Origin: Luzula sylvatica | Taxonomy: Eukaryota > Streptophyta > Magnoliopsida > Poales > Juncaceae | NCBI GenBank assembly: GCA_946800325.1 | Contig: OX326956.1 | Span: 38,719,082-38,783,081, forward strand | Length of the DNA stretch: 64,000 nt | Direction: 5' to 3' | Shown: piece after piece, positions 32,810 to 46,511 of the stretch | Layout of the letters: the number at the start of each line of letters is the position of its first letter | How positions within the stretch are numbered: the first letter of the stretch is position 1 | The notes under the pieces: generated by a model | Told to the model about the DNA's origin: nothing | Seen by the model: only the letters and a program-made list of their open reading frames with translations | Databases searched by the model: none | Position numbers and translations under genes: made by a program

Positions 32810-34681
32810 GGCAATTTTAATGTAGTAATCATGTTTCGAAATAATATTCCCGAAATAACCAAGTTTTGAACATAATTCCCAAAATGTCTTTTGCGGGGTT
32901 TGGAATTTCGCCGGACGAGGTTTGGAACCTCGCCTTCTTTCCATCCGTCATTAATTGGGGTTAAACAGCAATTAAGGAAAGGTGAGGTTTGGAACCTCGC
33001 CAGGCGATGAACCAAACCTCGCTTTTGTGTTCACTGACACATTTCACACCAAAAATATTTAATCCCCTCCAAAATGCACCTGCCGAATTCTCCATTATTT
33101 GAATTATTATATTTAATTAATGTGATAATTAAAAAATATAATTAAATATTCATTAAAATTTATTCAAATTTAAGAATTCGAACGAATATTAATTATGTAT
33201 TAAGTTAGCCGCTAATATGTAATGGTTACTATTTTAATTAAATATACTAATTAGAACATATAAATATTATGATAAAATGTGAATAATTTTGGTTCGTATA
33301 TTTAATTAAAATGATAAGCAGTACATGTTAGCTGTTAACTTAATACGTAATTAATAATGGTTCGAATTCGTAAATTTGAATAAATTTTACTGAATATTTA
33401 ATTATATATTTTAATTATCAACATAATTGAACGTAATAACTATATAATAGATAATTCGGCAGGTACATTTTGGAGTACAATAATTTTTTTCTTTTTTTTA
33501 ATATCTGACACCACGTGACACGGTTTGAAAAAAATATATAAAAAATTTATTCTACTCCAAAATGTACCCGCCGAATTATCCATTATTTAGTTATTACGTT
33601 CAATTATGTTGATAATTAAGATATATAATTAAATATTCAGTAAAATTTATTAAAATTTACGAATTCGAACAATTATTAATTACGTATTAAGTTAACAGCT
33701 AACATGTACTGCTTATCATTTTAATTAAATATACGAACCGAAATTATCCACATTTTATCATAGTATTTATATGTTTTAATTAGTATATTTAATTAAAATA
33801 ATAACTAGTACATGTTGGCTGTTAACTTAATACAAAATTAATAATTCTTCGAATTCATAAATTGGAATAAATTTTACTGAATATTTAATTATATCTTTTA
33901 ATTAGCACGTAAATTAAATGTAATTGTTTGTAATGGAGGATTCGGCAGGTATATTCTGGGGAGAGTGATTTTTTTTTAAAAAGTTAGTACTGTGACACGT
34001 TTGAAAAAAGAATTTTTTTTTTATTGCACCCAAATTGTACCTGCCGAATCCTCCATTACAAACAATTACATTTAATTTACGGGCTAATTAAAAGATATAA
34101 TTAAATATTCAGTAAAATTTATTCCAATTTATAAATTCGAACCATTATTAATTACGTATTAAGTTAACAGCTAACATGTACTGCTTATCATTTTAATTAA
34201 ATATGCGAACCAAAATTATCCACATTTTATCATAATATTTATATGTTCTAATTAGTATATTTAATTAAAATAGTAACCATTACATATTAGCTACTAACTT
34301 AATACATAATTAATATTCGTTCGAATTCTTAAATTTGAATAAATTTTAATGAATATTTAATTATATTTTTTAATTATCATATTAATTAAATATAATAATT
34401 CAAATAATGGAGAATTCGGCAGGTGCATTTTGGAGGGGATTAAATGTTTTTGGTGTGAAAACACAAAAGCGAGGTTTGGTTCATCGCCTGGCGAGGTTCC
34501 AAACCTCACCTCTCCTTAATTGCTGTTTAACCCCAATTAATGACGGATGGAAAGAAGGCGAGGTTCCAAACCTCGCCCGGCGAAATTCCAAACCCCGCAA
34601 AAGACATTTTGGGAATTATATTCAAAACTTGATTATTTCGGGAATATTATTTCGAAACATGGTTACTACAGTAAAATTTCC
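32810..34681. mobile_element. foldback MULE-like element with three inner palindromes (1,872 bp)
   Basis: The outer ends are GGCAATTTTAATGTAG and CTACAGTAAAATTTCC, flanked by the exact 9-bp duplication ATACATGTA (32801-32809, 34682-34690). The outer arms (about 250 bp) contain CGAGGTTTGGAACCTCG-type small palindromes. Inside are three consecutive palindromes of about 410 bp (about 33065-33475, 33550-33960, 34030-34440). Each starts with a CTGCCGAATTCTCC-type end and closes with its complement. They are separated by A/T-rich spacers with a CACGTGACAC-type motif. No ORF. Confidence 0.9.
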
Positions 34682-34689
34682 ATACATGT

Positions 34690-36589
34690 ATAATCAAGAG
34701 ACTGATCGAGTGGAGAGGGAGAGGGAGAGAGAAGGGTTATGGTGTGAGGGCATAATAGTAATTTTATTTTTCCATTTGTCAAAGTTCAACCGAAGATTGG
34801 ATCAATTTGATAGTATTGGTGTTTACTGTTTAGTAGGGATAAATTTTGTTTAGTACGGATAAATTTGATATTAACAAATTATGAAGAATAAATATGTTAT
34901 TTAGGTGTTTAGTAGGAATATAAAAAAATTGTCCCGTGTTAATATATATGAGGGAGAAATTAAAATACTTAATTAAGTATAAGTATTTTGGTACTTAAGA
35001 GTTGTACCCTCATATTGCTTCAAAATATGTGCTAATTGACGAAATGGTGGAACTAATTCTTCCGTTTATTAATAAGTTCCGTCTCACCCGAACTATCCTT
35101 CTCTTCATTCCTTCGTTGGACTCGACCATACCAGATCGCCTCTCTAGGCTACGGAGAACGCCCCTTCCTTCTTCTAGCGACGAAAACCTTGCATCGGTGA
35201 TGCACACGAGGAAATACTTCTAGCATAAAGGCGAGGAAACCCTACTTGATTTGCGGAAGAGGACTCGCCCCTTCCTTCTATTCAGGTAAATCTTGCTTAA
35301 TCTTAGTTCTAATTTCTAAATTTCATTTCTAATTGATTGACTTCAGTTCTAATTGCTCACAGAGCCATAACGATCAGTTCTTATTCTATTAGTATTAATT
35401 TCAGTTCTAATTTCAGTTCATATACTCTAATTTTGATGCTAATATAACTCTGGCGCTTTTCCCCAAATTTCTTATTTGATTGTAGAAGTTTGTTTTGTCA
35501 ACGATAGACTTTTATACTGTTGGAAATGTTTTCGTGCAGCAAAATTATATAAGACGCCATATACCGTAACCCATCATTTTTCCACAACACCCTTTATATC
35601 CTTAATTAATTATTAATCATTGGAGTAATCAACAAAATGACACTTCATTAATATTTAATTAATATATAATTAAAATATATATACATTAATAATTCTTAAT
35701 TAATATTAATTAATTGTTAATCGGATGTATTTTTGTTAATGATCATGTTCGTGATATTGAGGATGTGGTGGAGAAACAAGGAGGTACGGTATAATTATCC
35801 GTTATACAAAACACACTAGATTTGTTTTGCGAGTAAGTTTAATTATTTTATGCATCGGAAATACTAGAACACACCCTTCTGTTTTTAAAGAAATTTGAAA
35901 TCAAGTGCCCATGAAAGCTAGTCTATTTTTCACATATGCCCCTCTGGCTTGAATTATCCATTTCCCCAATATACTTCTTCCCGATTGATATTAATTGAAG
36001 TTCCTATCGATGATGTAATTCTAATCCTGATTCTCATCTAAAGGAATATAACTTGGACCAAAAACAATCCAATTTTGAGGACCAGTCATGACAAGGTTTT
36101 GTAATTGTTGTAAGTTTTTCAGATATACCCTTGATTTTATGTTCAATATAGCTAATGATTGATATTTTGTTCTTTAGATTATATGATAAGTTGAACATTA
36201 ATAATTTTTTTACTAGGCTGCCCTTATAATAGTATCAAGATGAACTCATTTAAATATCCAATATAAATTTTTCACATAATCGCTTAAATTAATTAAAAAA
36301 AATATCACATCATAATGTCATCTCAGCACTTAACTGATGAAAAAAACACTATTGAACAAAAATAATAGTTAAATTAAAGTTAAGGAGGTAAGTTGCACAT
36401 TTTTGTACATATGCAAAAGTGAATTAATTTTCTATTTGTTTCACTAAAATATGTTTGTTAATCCTGAAAAGTACTTTTTGTGATTAAATAAATAAATTTG
36501 ATTTTAACTTGCAACATTCTAAAAAGATGACATTGCCATCAACATTCTAAAAAGATGACATTCTCACAAAGATGACAATGACATCAACA
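34690..36589. other. no gene recognised
   Basis: AT-rich. 35090-35290 is GC-richer, ends in a CAGGTAAAT donor-like site, and could be a decayed 5' exon. Nothing else was supported. Confidence 0.35.
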
Positions 36590-36819
36590 TCATGCCTATG
36601 AAGTCTAATTTGGATCACTTTCAAAATATTTCAATCCAGCGAGTTATTTTGAGAAATCTTTTATCATGTTTCTAAATTTTTGGATTCGAAATTAGTTATT
36701 AAACAAAAAGGTCCAAACACCAAAACGACCAAATTTTTCATAGAAAAATATATTACATTCAGTCAAATCGTCGTAATTCCAATTTCCAATCAAAATCATA
36801 CGATTGAAAAAAGATAATC
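36590..36819 (+). other. HIPP A4 promoter remnant, part 1
   Basis: It matches the upstream region of A2 (about 24770-24975) and of B1: GCGAGTTATTTTGAGAAATC, then ATCATACGATTGAAAAAAGA. It ends exactly at the LINE target duplication AAAAGATAATC (36809-36819). The next part of the same promoter is found inverted at 38093-39042. Confidence 0.8.
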
Positions 36820-37591
36820 ATTGTTGAGCCTAGCGGACCCCTTCACCGAAGCGGAAATCCAAGGAACCATCATGAACATGAAAAAAGGAAAATCGATGGG
36901 ATCCGAAGAATTCCCAATTGAATTCTATCAAAAATTCTTCAATTTGATAAAACCTAACCTACTAGGCTTATTCGACGAATTTTACAATCATACCTTGAAT
37001 CTCGACACCATCAACAATGCAACCATCTCTCTAATTCCAAAAAAAGAGGATGCCATAGAAAGAAAAGATTATCGGCCAATTAGTGTAATCAACACGATAG
37101 GAAAAATATTCTCAAAGACGCTAGCAACAAGGCTACAACCGAAAATGGAAAACCTAATTCATCGTGACCAAGCCGCCTTCATAAAAAATAGGTCGATCGG
37201 CGAAGTCTTCCTTTCGGTGCGAGAATTGCTTTGTGCGGCACATAAAAGGAAAATTCCGATGATCATGCTCAAAATAGACTTTTTCAAAGCTTTCGACACA
37301 ATTTCGTGGGACTATGCGCAAAACCTTTTAGAGGCCTGCGATTTCCCGTCAAAGTGGGTTACATGGATAAAAGATCTATTTACCTCGGCTTCTTCGAGGA
37401 TTAAAATTAATGAAAATTTAGGGAAAAAATTCAAACACAAGCGAGGTGTAAGACAAGGCGATCCCTTATCTCCGATGCTATTCGATTTGGTGGCCGACTC
37501 GCTTCAAGCTTTTATCCAAAACACGAGCCACCTAATGGCATCACCGGTCAAATTTGCTACTAGGGCGCTACAATATGCCGACGATACTATT
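36820..37591 (+). pseudogene. LINE (L1-type) reverse transcriptase, 5' half
   Basis: Non-LTR retrotransposon ORF2, 5'-truncated: the frame opens without ATG directly after the target duplication, at LLSLADPFTEAEI. RT motifs visible are KGKSMGSEEFPIEFYQ, LIPKKEDAIERKDYRPISV, KIDFFKAFDTISWDY, GVRQGDPLSPMLF and the catalytic QYADDT at the end. Frame is open. The sequence stops dead at GAT-ACT-ATT (37591). The next codons (CTA TTT GTA GAA) are found on the minus strand from 40533. Confidence 0.92.
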
Positions 37592-38092
37592 TTTATTGTA
37601 ATACGTTAGTTGTTATGTATGTATGTTGAGTATATGCGTTGCATTTTTAATTTATGGTTGATTGGTTTTATGGAAAGAATAAAAAAAATTCGATTTTCCC
37701 CAAACAGTCATTTATTAGTTCAAAATTCATTAAAAAAAAAAAAAAAAAAAAAAAAACCACTGCGGATCGCGGGATATGTCCTAGTCAATATAATATTGCT
37801 AAAATATTTTGGAATCAATAAAATAAATTTCGAATTATCTGAAAACTAAATTTTCGAAAAATCGAATGATTTGAAATCAAATTTTACGAAACCCGAATAA
37901 CTCAAAAAATGAAATGATCCGAAAACCAAAACGATCCGAAACCGAAACGACCCGAACCCGAACTACCTGCAATCCGAACGACCGGCAACGCGAACGATCC
38001 ACGACCCGAACAATCCGAACAACCCGATAATCCGAACGGTGCGCAACCCGAAACGACGTGAATCCGGCATGATCCGATTGCCACCTCTAAAT
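37592..38092. mobile_element. hAT-like end fragment and A-run, inside the inversion
   Basis: Near 38089-38075 the minus strand reads TAGAGGTGGCAATCGG, a common hAT terminus, with CCGAAC-type motifs over 37915-38040. A 25-nt A run lies at 37733-37757. The other end was not found and was probably cut by the inversion breakpoint at 37591. Confidence 0.4.
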
Positions 38093-38132
38093 GCATCCCT
38101 CAAATTCTCCTGCTGCATTCTTGTGCTGTGAT

Positions 38133-38869
<737 letters not shown>

Positions 38870-39042
38870 ACCGTGATGGTGCAATCTGTGTAACGGGTCG
38901 TGATTGTGAACGATAATTAACTCGCTAAACAGAGATAATGATATTAATGTAATTAGTACGTCAATCTTCTAGTGGATTTATAATTAATTCATCGTGGGAG
39001 AACTTCCCTTGAAGGCATTTTTGCAGCAAAAGATTATCTTTT

Positions 39043-40536
39043 CTTATTTTTTTCTTTTTTTTTTTGAAAATAAAGAAGCGGAGCTTCTTTTTGATATATT
39101 AATGCAAGTTTAATAGATCGTTTTAATTTTACATAATCATGTAAAAAGAAATATAGTCTAGCGACCAAAAAATAAATAAAAGACATTTCCTAGGTAATAA
39201 ACGTTATTACCAAAACCTAAAAGATTAAGAAGATTGAGAAGCCTTGAGGTAGAGATATGTTTCTCAGCTAGAAGAAGAGTTTCCATTTCTTTGCTTCGTG
39301 GTTGATCCTTGCTATTGTCGAGGCCGGTGGTGTCCTTTGTTGGTTGAAAATCCGGTTGTTTCGCTCTTTCCAAATACCCCAAATCGTGGCTACAAAATAT
39401 GTGTCGAGGATCTCCTTTTCTTCCTTGGACTTGTTAGCTCAGGCGTCAAGCCAAAAATTCGGTATTGTATCTCGGGTCTCGAACGGGAACCCGATGATGG
39501 TCTTAACCCCTTGCCAAACCCTTCTTGCGTAAGGACAATTTACAAGTAGGTGGATTGCCGATTTTCTTCGACATTGTTGCAATTTTTGCAAGTCGTCTCG
39601 TGGGGCCAATTTCTTTTCCTTAAGACGTCTCCCGTTAGAATCCTCTCGTTTAGAGTTAACCACGCGAAGAATCTAGTCTTTATCGGAGCTTTTGTTTTCC
39701 ATATGATGGTATTCCATTTGCTCAACAAGCCGGGGTTTATGAGTAGTTTGTATATTGCGGAGGTGGAGAAGGTGTTCGGTTTGCCCATCCATGATTGTTG
39801 GTTAGTTGACGGCTCGAGATCGTATGCAATTCGGAATTGAGGGAGAAGGGAGAAGAGGTCTTTGACGAAGTAGGAGGAGTGGTTGTTCAATAAATTTTGT
39901 AACTCGGATGCATTCCCGACTCCGTAAATATCTCGTATGGTGGACACCCACATTCCTTGATTATTTTGGCAAATTTTCCATATCCATTTTAGTAATAAAG
40001 CGGTGTTGTGGGTTTCTAGGTTTAGCATCCCTAAACCTCCATTTTCCTTCGGTAAACATACCTTATCCCAATTAATTAGACAATGTCCACCAAGACATTC
40101 TTGATCTCCCTTCCAAAGAAATTTTCTTGTAATTTTATTTATTTCCTTAAATAGCCATTTGGGAAGGCGGAAGCATTGCATGAAATATGTTGGTACCGCA
40201 TTGAGGACCGACTTCGCAAGGACTAATCGGCCCCCTAAAGAGAGACACTTTCCTTTCCATCCAGAGAGTCTTGATTGCATTTTTTTTTATTAGAGGGATG
40301 TAGTCGATTTTCCTTGGTTTTTTGGTGTTTAGGGGCATGCCAAGGTACAATATCGGTAGCGATGTTTTCGTACAATTTAGTAACCTTTCCAGTGTCCCGT
40401 GTAAATCTTCCGGTACCGCTATCGGCACAAAGGCGGTTTTGTCCCAATTAATCGCGAGACCCGAGACCCGTTGGAAGAGGTTTAGAGCGTAGGTTAGTAC
40501 CTTAAGGTTGGTCGGGTGCGCTTCTACAAATAGAAT
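39043..40536 (-). pseudogene. LINE (L1-type) 3' half, with zf-RVT region and poly(A)
   Basis: From 40533 the minus strand continues the RT after the YADDT motif: LFVEAHPTNLKVLTYALNLF, then RVSGLAINWDKT, GWKGKCLSLGGRLVLAKSVL and GGLGMLNLETHNTALLLKWI. The zf-RVT region follows (CKNCNNVEE ... SAIHLLVNCPYARRVW) and the C-terminal signature WGIWKERNNRIFN. Frameshifts near 40250 and 39560 and a stop after WLDA make it dead. The tail (AAAGAAGCTCCGCTTC, then A run) ends at 39043, directly before the second target duplication. It is the other half of the element at 36820-37591. Confidence 0.9.
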
Positions 40537-42300
40537 TATTATTATTAATATATCATACACCCACTATATATAAAATGCACATGAGAAGCTAAAAAAATAA
40601 AAGTAGATTGTAATACATTAGAAAGATATATACTACAATAAAAAATAAATTCTTTTTTTTTGAGAAAAATAAATTAGGTTATTGTTTAAAATTTAGTCTC
40701 GAGAGAATGTATAGATTAATTGATGAATGAATGATGAATGAATTTGACATGTTAGCTTTATGTAAAAATATGATGGATAGATGAAATACACTGATGTTGA
40801 CATGCACGTCTAAGATCATGATGAGATTAAACTAAAAAAAAATAGAGGCAAAAATTAAAAAAGAAGAAGCAATTATTACTTGAATGGCTGACCTCATTGA
40901 TAAAAAATAAAACATGGTAGCATTTTTTTTCTTATTTATGTATCACCAATACGTGGATTGAGAGAACAAAGAGGCATGGGCTCCATTAATTATTCTTACT
41001 TTCAACGTACAAAAAGTAAATCCTAAAAATATAAAGATTGGGAGATATTTTAAATTATTATTATGTTTTGAAAGAAAATAAGACGGTGCTACAATCCCTT
41101 CCTAAAACACTCTCAAAATCATTATTAGAAACTTTGATACGTGAGATCTACATCACTTTATGCAAAAATCATACATGTGAGATTCCTCACATGTCATTTA
41201 TCCATGAATGAAGGTAGGAGGGGAGTGGGAGTGATCATATCATTACTCAAGAAAATAGAAGATCCAAAGAAGTAAGTTTCTTTATTACCCTAAATATCTA
41301 AAAGTAGTTCAAAAATAATTATAGGCAGTATAAAAAAGGTTAATAGATGAAAATAAGAGCTAGCAATAAGTTAATGAATATAAATTAATAATTTATATTA
41401 TTGATCATTAATTACTTAATTAGACCTGTCAACAAGTAGAATGACCGAAAGAATAACAGTGACTCCAAAATTCTCTTTATTTCAAATAAACTATAAGTTC
41501 ATCTATTTCCATTGTACCCGTAAAAAGTAAAATAAAATGATTTTAGTTTATGAATTTCAACTTTTTTTTTTTTTTTGCTTAGGTTAAAAATTAATATAAA
41601 TGGAGAGAACAATGATTGTACCAAAGATCACTCGTTATATTCCAAAGAAATGATAAAGATTCCATGTAACTTGAGAAATTCATTTATTTTAGAAAAAAAA
41701 TGATAAAGATTCCAAAGATCACTTCTTTAGAAATGCTTAATTGAAACAATAATCGTGCAATCAAAATATAATTTTTAAAAAAGATGAAATTATGCAATAG
41801 AATATTAAAAAAATTGCCAAAATCCAATTTAGACGGTGAATATGATCAGTATCAAGTTGGAACATCCACTGAATTTCCGCATTAAAAAAAATTAATTAAA
41901 TTAAATAAAAAAACTTGAGAAAAATGAATAAATAAAATACTGGCCATTGGGGATCTCGGCTCCTTGAAAACTCGAGACATTCCGAACAACATTCCGAACA
42001 AATTCTTGCATTGCTCGAGACAATATCACCAACATTAAGTTAATTTTTTTTTTTTTTTGGACTCCTACTCTTCCATCTCCTTTCTCTCTCAAAAGCCATG
42101 AATCGTTAAGCTCGTCCTCTCCACCATTAAGCCATGAATTCTTACTTCTTTAGAAATGCCTAATGAAAAGAAAACAATAATTTATCAAACGGAGATTAAT
42201 AAAGTCTTGATTGCGCTAAATTATGAAGACATAATTAATAAAATGAAAATAATTGTGAAATTACTCTCTTGCTAGGATTAATAATATACAATGTCTGAGG
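40537..42300. other. no gene recognised
   Basis: AT-rich with no ORF, clear terminus or repeat match. 42060-42130 has a short CT-rich tract. Confidence 0.45.
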
Positions 42301-43350
42301 GGAAATATCACGATCCCGGACTCGCGCAGCGGATATAAAGGGCCGGTCCGGTTCTCAAAATTCAAGATCACGCCATGACTTCGAGGGTACGATGCAAAAA
42401 AAAAGATAGATCTTTACCGACGTGAAATTGATCACGCTCGAAGAGTTGTCGCTTATCCTCCTTTACTCCTTCGGTGTCACGTTGTTGACTAGTCCGTGCG
42501 TCCCATATCGCACGTCTCCCACCGTCTTGACACGATTCCGGTTGTCTCTGTGCGTCCTACGTCCACACGCTTCCACAGCCTTTCCCTCTCTTACTTCTCC
42601 GGTTTGATCACAAACGAAGAGCCACAAGCGTCGCTCCTCTACTCGTATCCATCGTGAGTCGTAGCACCTCGGTTACGGATATATCTGTCTAGACGGTATA
42701 CCGGTAAACTTGCTTGATTGGATTGATTCTCTAAACCGAGAAAAATTATTTTTCTCGTTTCTCTCTATTCGCACCCTTTCACTTTCAGGAAAGATGACTC
42801 TCTATTTCTGAATTAATTAGATTAATTAAACTGATTGGACCTGGTTATAGAGAAAGAAAAACATCATATTTATACAACATAGGATAATGATGGGCAAAAA
42901 TGTATGTATATATACTATACACCTCTTCAAACAGAAAACTGCACACATTCTTTCAGCATTATGTTGAAATGAAAATTTTAAATCGTCCCAACCGACTTCA
43001 AACCTTCACGAAAGTTGTAGATAAACTTATTATCTTTCCAACCCAATTTGGCCTGGCCCAATTAGAGTTCGGATGCGAACGTTACGACGATTTTACTAAC
43101 TATATGTCAAACTGTCGCACCCTTTCGGTATTCCATTAAAATGACACTGATACTTCGTTCAAATGAAATATTTTTTCTACATGAAAGTTCTAGATAATCT
43201 CATTATCTATCTAACCCAATTTGATCCATTTAAATTGGAGTTTTCCACTGAAAGTTATGCAAGTTTTACTAAAACTATTTCTTATGCCTACGAACGCGTA
43301 CGTTCGTTTATCCTTGTGTACACATTTACGGTTGATCCGAAACTGTATTT
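42301..43350 (-). repeat. LTR-like repeat, copy 1 (inverted relative to 50173-51188)
   Basis: The minus strand matches 50173-51188 over about 1 kb with many substitutions. Shared landmarks include AAAGAAATACAGTTTCGGAT, GATAGATAATGAGATTATCT, GTGAAAGGGTGCGAA, GAGTAGAGGAGCGAC and CATGGCGTGATCT. The layout (AT-rich U3-like part, TATA, GC-rich leader) suggests an LTR or TRIM element, but I could not fix termini, PBS or PPT. Confidence 0.6.
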
Positions 43351-43485
43351 CTTTCAATGTCGTGTATTGATTAGCTTAACTGCGAGGCAACACCTGAATT
43401 AAAATAAAAAAGAAAAAGAAAGAACAAAATATTAGTATTTAATAGTGAAAAATAATATAATTTCAATGAGGGTAAATTTTTAAAA

Positions 43486-44583
43486 GGGAAATTTTCAATA
43501 GTAGACCGGATTAAGTTTGGAATATCCGAAATAGCCGACCTAGTTTGGTAATTTGGATCATAACACTCTCGACTTTTGAAAAATCGAGAGCATGAAAAAC
43601 TGTCGACTTTTCAAAAGTCGAGACTTTGTTGATTCCTAATTAATCTGTTAACCCTGCTAAACCTGTCTACTTTTGAAAAGTCGAGTATTCCACTTTCCAA
43701 GACAGCTCCATTACCGACGATCCGTCGTAGATGGTAAGAGTATTACCGACGGCCCGTCGCAGAAAGTTTATTTTTTAATTCATATTAGTATATTGTCTAT
43801 TTGCTATTTTTATCAAGGATTGTTTATATTTAGTTTGAATTTGATTTGTACTAAACTATGATTTGTAAAATGTGTTAAGATATGTATGTTTGTTTATGTC
43901 ATTTTTGTTTCAATAATTATTTTGAACTATGTGTATTTATGTTAGTTGTTGATGATAAAATACGAGATTTGGAGAAAGGTTAAGTGGTCTTCAAAAACGT
44001 TCAACTCATTAGCTTTGAATAAATAGTCGACTTTACATTTTCATTCTGATGTTTTATGTATTTTTTTGTTAGTACTTAATATTTTATTTATTTACATGTT
44101 AGTTAATATAATAATAAATATAGTATTGATTAATATAATATTTTATATGTTAATCAATTATTATAATAAAATGTAAATAAATAAATAATTGATTAAAATG
44201 AGTTATCTAAATAGACATTGTTCAAATTAATGCTCTCTGCTCTCTGCTATCTGCTACGGGCGATAGGTGATGGCGCTATCTGCTACGGACGGTAGGTGAT
44301 GGTGTCTTTTGTGACGGGCCGTCGGTAATACTCTCCCCATCTACGACGGGCCGTCGATAATGGAGTTGTCTCGAAAAGTGGAACGTTCGACTTTTCAAAA
44401 GTCGAGAGGTTTAGCAGCGTTAACAGATTAATTAGGAATCAACAAGGCCTCGACTTTTGAAAAGTCGACAGTTTTTCATGCTCTCGACTTCAAAAGTTGA
44501 GTGCATTAAAATCCAAATTACCAAACTATATTAGCTACTTCGGGTATTCCAAACTTAATCCGATCTACTATTTAAAATTTCCC
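43486..44583. mobile_element. foldback MULE-like element (1,098 bp)
   Basis: The ends are GGGAAATTTTCAATAGTAG and CTACTATTTAAAATTTCCC. The near 9-bp duplication is TTTTTAAAA/TTTGTAAAA (43477-43485, 44584-44592). The arms carry TCGACTTTTCAAAAGTCGA palindromes, several copies with opposite polarity, and GACGGCCCGTCG-type sites. The centre is AT-rich. No ORF. Confidence 0.88.
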
Positions 44584-44592
44584 TTTGTAAAA

Positions 44593-45292
44593 ACATACTC
44601 AATGAAATTTTCATATTCGATGGCTCCATTTTTGCCTCCAGAATTATCGAATTTGGAAACGAGTAACTTTTCATATTCGAGGCTCCATTTTTGTCGTAAC
44701 TTCTAAAACATACATATGCGGCTTGTCGTAGCTTGTTGTAGCTTGAATTATGCCGTTGGCGAACCATACCAATTAAAGAGTACGACCACAGTTTGACAAA
44801 CGCCAAATCAGTGAAAGGTTCCCTTTGAATTTCATGCAGGAGAAATGTCGTCTCTCTCTCTATAATCTGGTTCTGGTCTGTGTATGCCCCTATCGTTCGA
44901 TCCGGTGGCCAACTTGAATTCTGCTTTCGCTCGATCTGTCCCTCACTCTCTCTTTTGTGGTTCCATACTGATACGGTAACAGCATAAGGCTCCCTCCCTT
45001 CCTCTAGAGGCGTGGATCATGTTTCCCAATACTGTAAGAAGGTAGGGTACATGTCTCTTTCTCCATTAAAAAATAAGAAAAAGAAATGTGAATAAAATAT
45101 TCTCTAATCTTTTTTCGGTTGAAAAGTAAAAGAAAAATATAAGTGTGAATAAATGAGTGGTTCGGATTGTTTCACTTTTATCAAACGGTTATTAAGAAAA
45201 AAAATCATGACAATAAATCACGGATGCATCCTCTTTAATAAAAAAATTTAAGTGTGAATACGGTAACAGCATGAGGCTTCCTCCCTCTCTCT
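44593..45292. other. no gene; short duplicated segments
   Basis: ACGGTAACAGCATRAGGCT with the following CT-rich text occurs at 44975 and 45259, and GGATGCATCCTCTTTAAT at 45223 resembles 45292. These look like local duplications around the A4 promoter part 3. Confidence 0.45.
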
Positions 45293-45400
45293 AGATGCAT
45301 CCTCTTTAATGAAAAAAAAAATCAGGATGACTCTTTTAATTTGGCTATAGGTATAATAATTGTAAGAAAAAGAAGTTATTGACTCGAGAAATCTTGTATT
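45293..45400 (+). other. HIPP A4 promoter remnant, part 3
   Basis: GATGCATCCTCTTTAATG and AATCAGGATGACTCTTTTAA match A2 at 25160-25210, then AAGAAGTTATTGACTC matches B1 at 20288. It follows on from part 2, which ends at GGGATGCA, with hAT-like DNA and about 4.7 kb of other sequence now in between. Confidence 0.7.
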
Positions 45401-45404
45401 GTTC

Positions 45405-45895
45405 TCTATGTTGCACGGATACGGATAACGTATCGGATACGATACGGATACAGCGATACGAAAATTTTCAAAAAATCACGGATACGGATACGGTTATATA
45501 ATTACTAGTTTAATATATTTATATTATATATAATTAATAAATAAGTAATAAATTAATAATATTTTTAAATTAAATATCATGACAATAAATAATATCAACC
45601 AAACAATACAAGTATCATAAAACTATCATAAATTTGTTCTGGAAATATTTTAGCACTAAACTAGAAGTATCCTATTATAATTTATTTAAAAATATTATGG
45701 ACCAAAATATATAATGGGCCGAAGTATCATAAATGGAGTATCCCAGCCGTATCATAGACTTATCCCCAGCCGTATTCCCGCCGTATCCGAAAAAAATATA
45801 TTAAAATATTCGAATACACCACGTGTCGTATCCGATACGTATCAGTGTCGTATCGCACCTGTATCCGTATCGGATACGCGTATCTTCAGGATAAA
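45405..45895. mobile_element. hAT-like element with GATACGG motifs, right end not resolved
   Basis: It starts CTATGTTGCACGGATACGG, the same terminus as the complete element at 61883. The interior is AT-rich and the far end has dense CGTATC motifs but no GCAACATAG terminus. It sits between parts 3 and 4 of the HIPP A4 promoter. 45896-46060 contains a duplicated AAGAGAGAAAGAGACAAG-rich segment. Confidence 0.5.
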
Positions 45896-46316
45896 TTGAA
45901 GAGAGAAAGAGAGAAAGAGACAAGATTGAAGAAGATAAATTGAATCTTGTTAAATATCAATAATGGAAGATTAAGAAATATTAAAGAAGATAAATTGAAG
46001 AGAGAAAGAGACAAGATTGAAGACAAAATAAATAGTTTGATTAATATTTTGCTTAGTTACCAAATATAAATGATCATCTATTTATACACATAATAGTTAA
46101 ACAATCATATACATTCACTAACAACCACTAACTATATTTTCAATCATTATTACCCCCATTTAATTATAAATGGAGATCTCCATTAATACTTCTAACAGAA
46201 TATAATAGGCAACATGTAATATTCGGAGTAAATATCAGCCACTCGTCGAATCTTGATCTACGGTCGAAATTCGGACTCAAAATAAGGACTCGAAATAAGA
46301 TCTCAACGGAACCTGC

Positions 46317-46318
<2 letters not shown>

Positions 46319-46348
<30 letters not shown>
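46319..46348. repeat. (TA)n microsatellite
   Basis: About 30 bp of TA directly before HIPP A4 promoter part 4 (46349-46511: AGTTCAAACGAAAGTTATTT, TATA box, 5' UTR). Confidence 0.95.
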
Positions 46349-46352
<4 letters not shown>

Positions 46353-46416
46353 CAAACGAAAGTTATTTGCTTTTAGCGCAAATGAAAATATATTTGTTTT
46401 TTCCTCCTACTGCTAC

Positions 46417-46424
46417 TATAAATA
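46417..46424 (+). promoter_or_regulatory. TATA box of HIPP A4
   Basis: TATAAATA in ACTATAAATACACCT, 95 bp upstream of the ATG. Only about 160 bp of native promoter remain contiguous with it. Confidence 0.7.
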
Positions 46425-46511
46425 CACCTACAAAATGAATCCCACCCACACTCATTTCTCTTCTCTTCCTTTGTCTCTGTAGTACGCATCATCAAGCAAA
46501 GGAAAAAAAAA

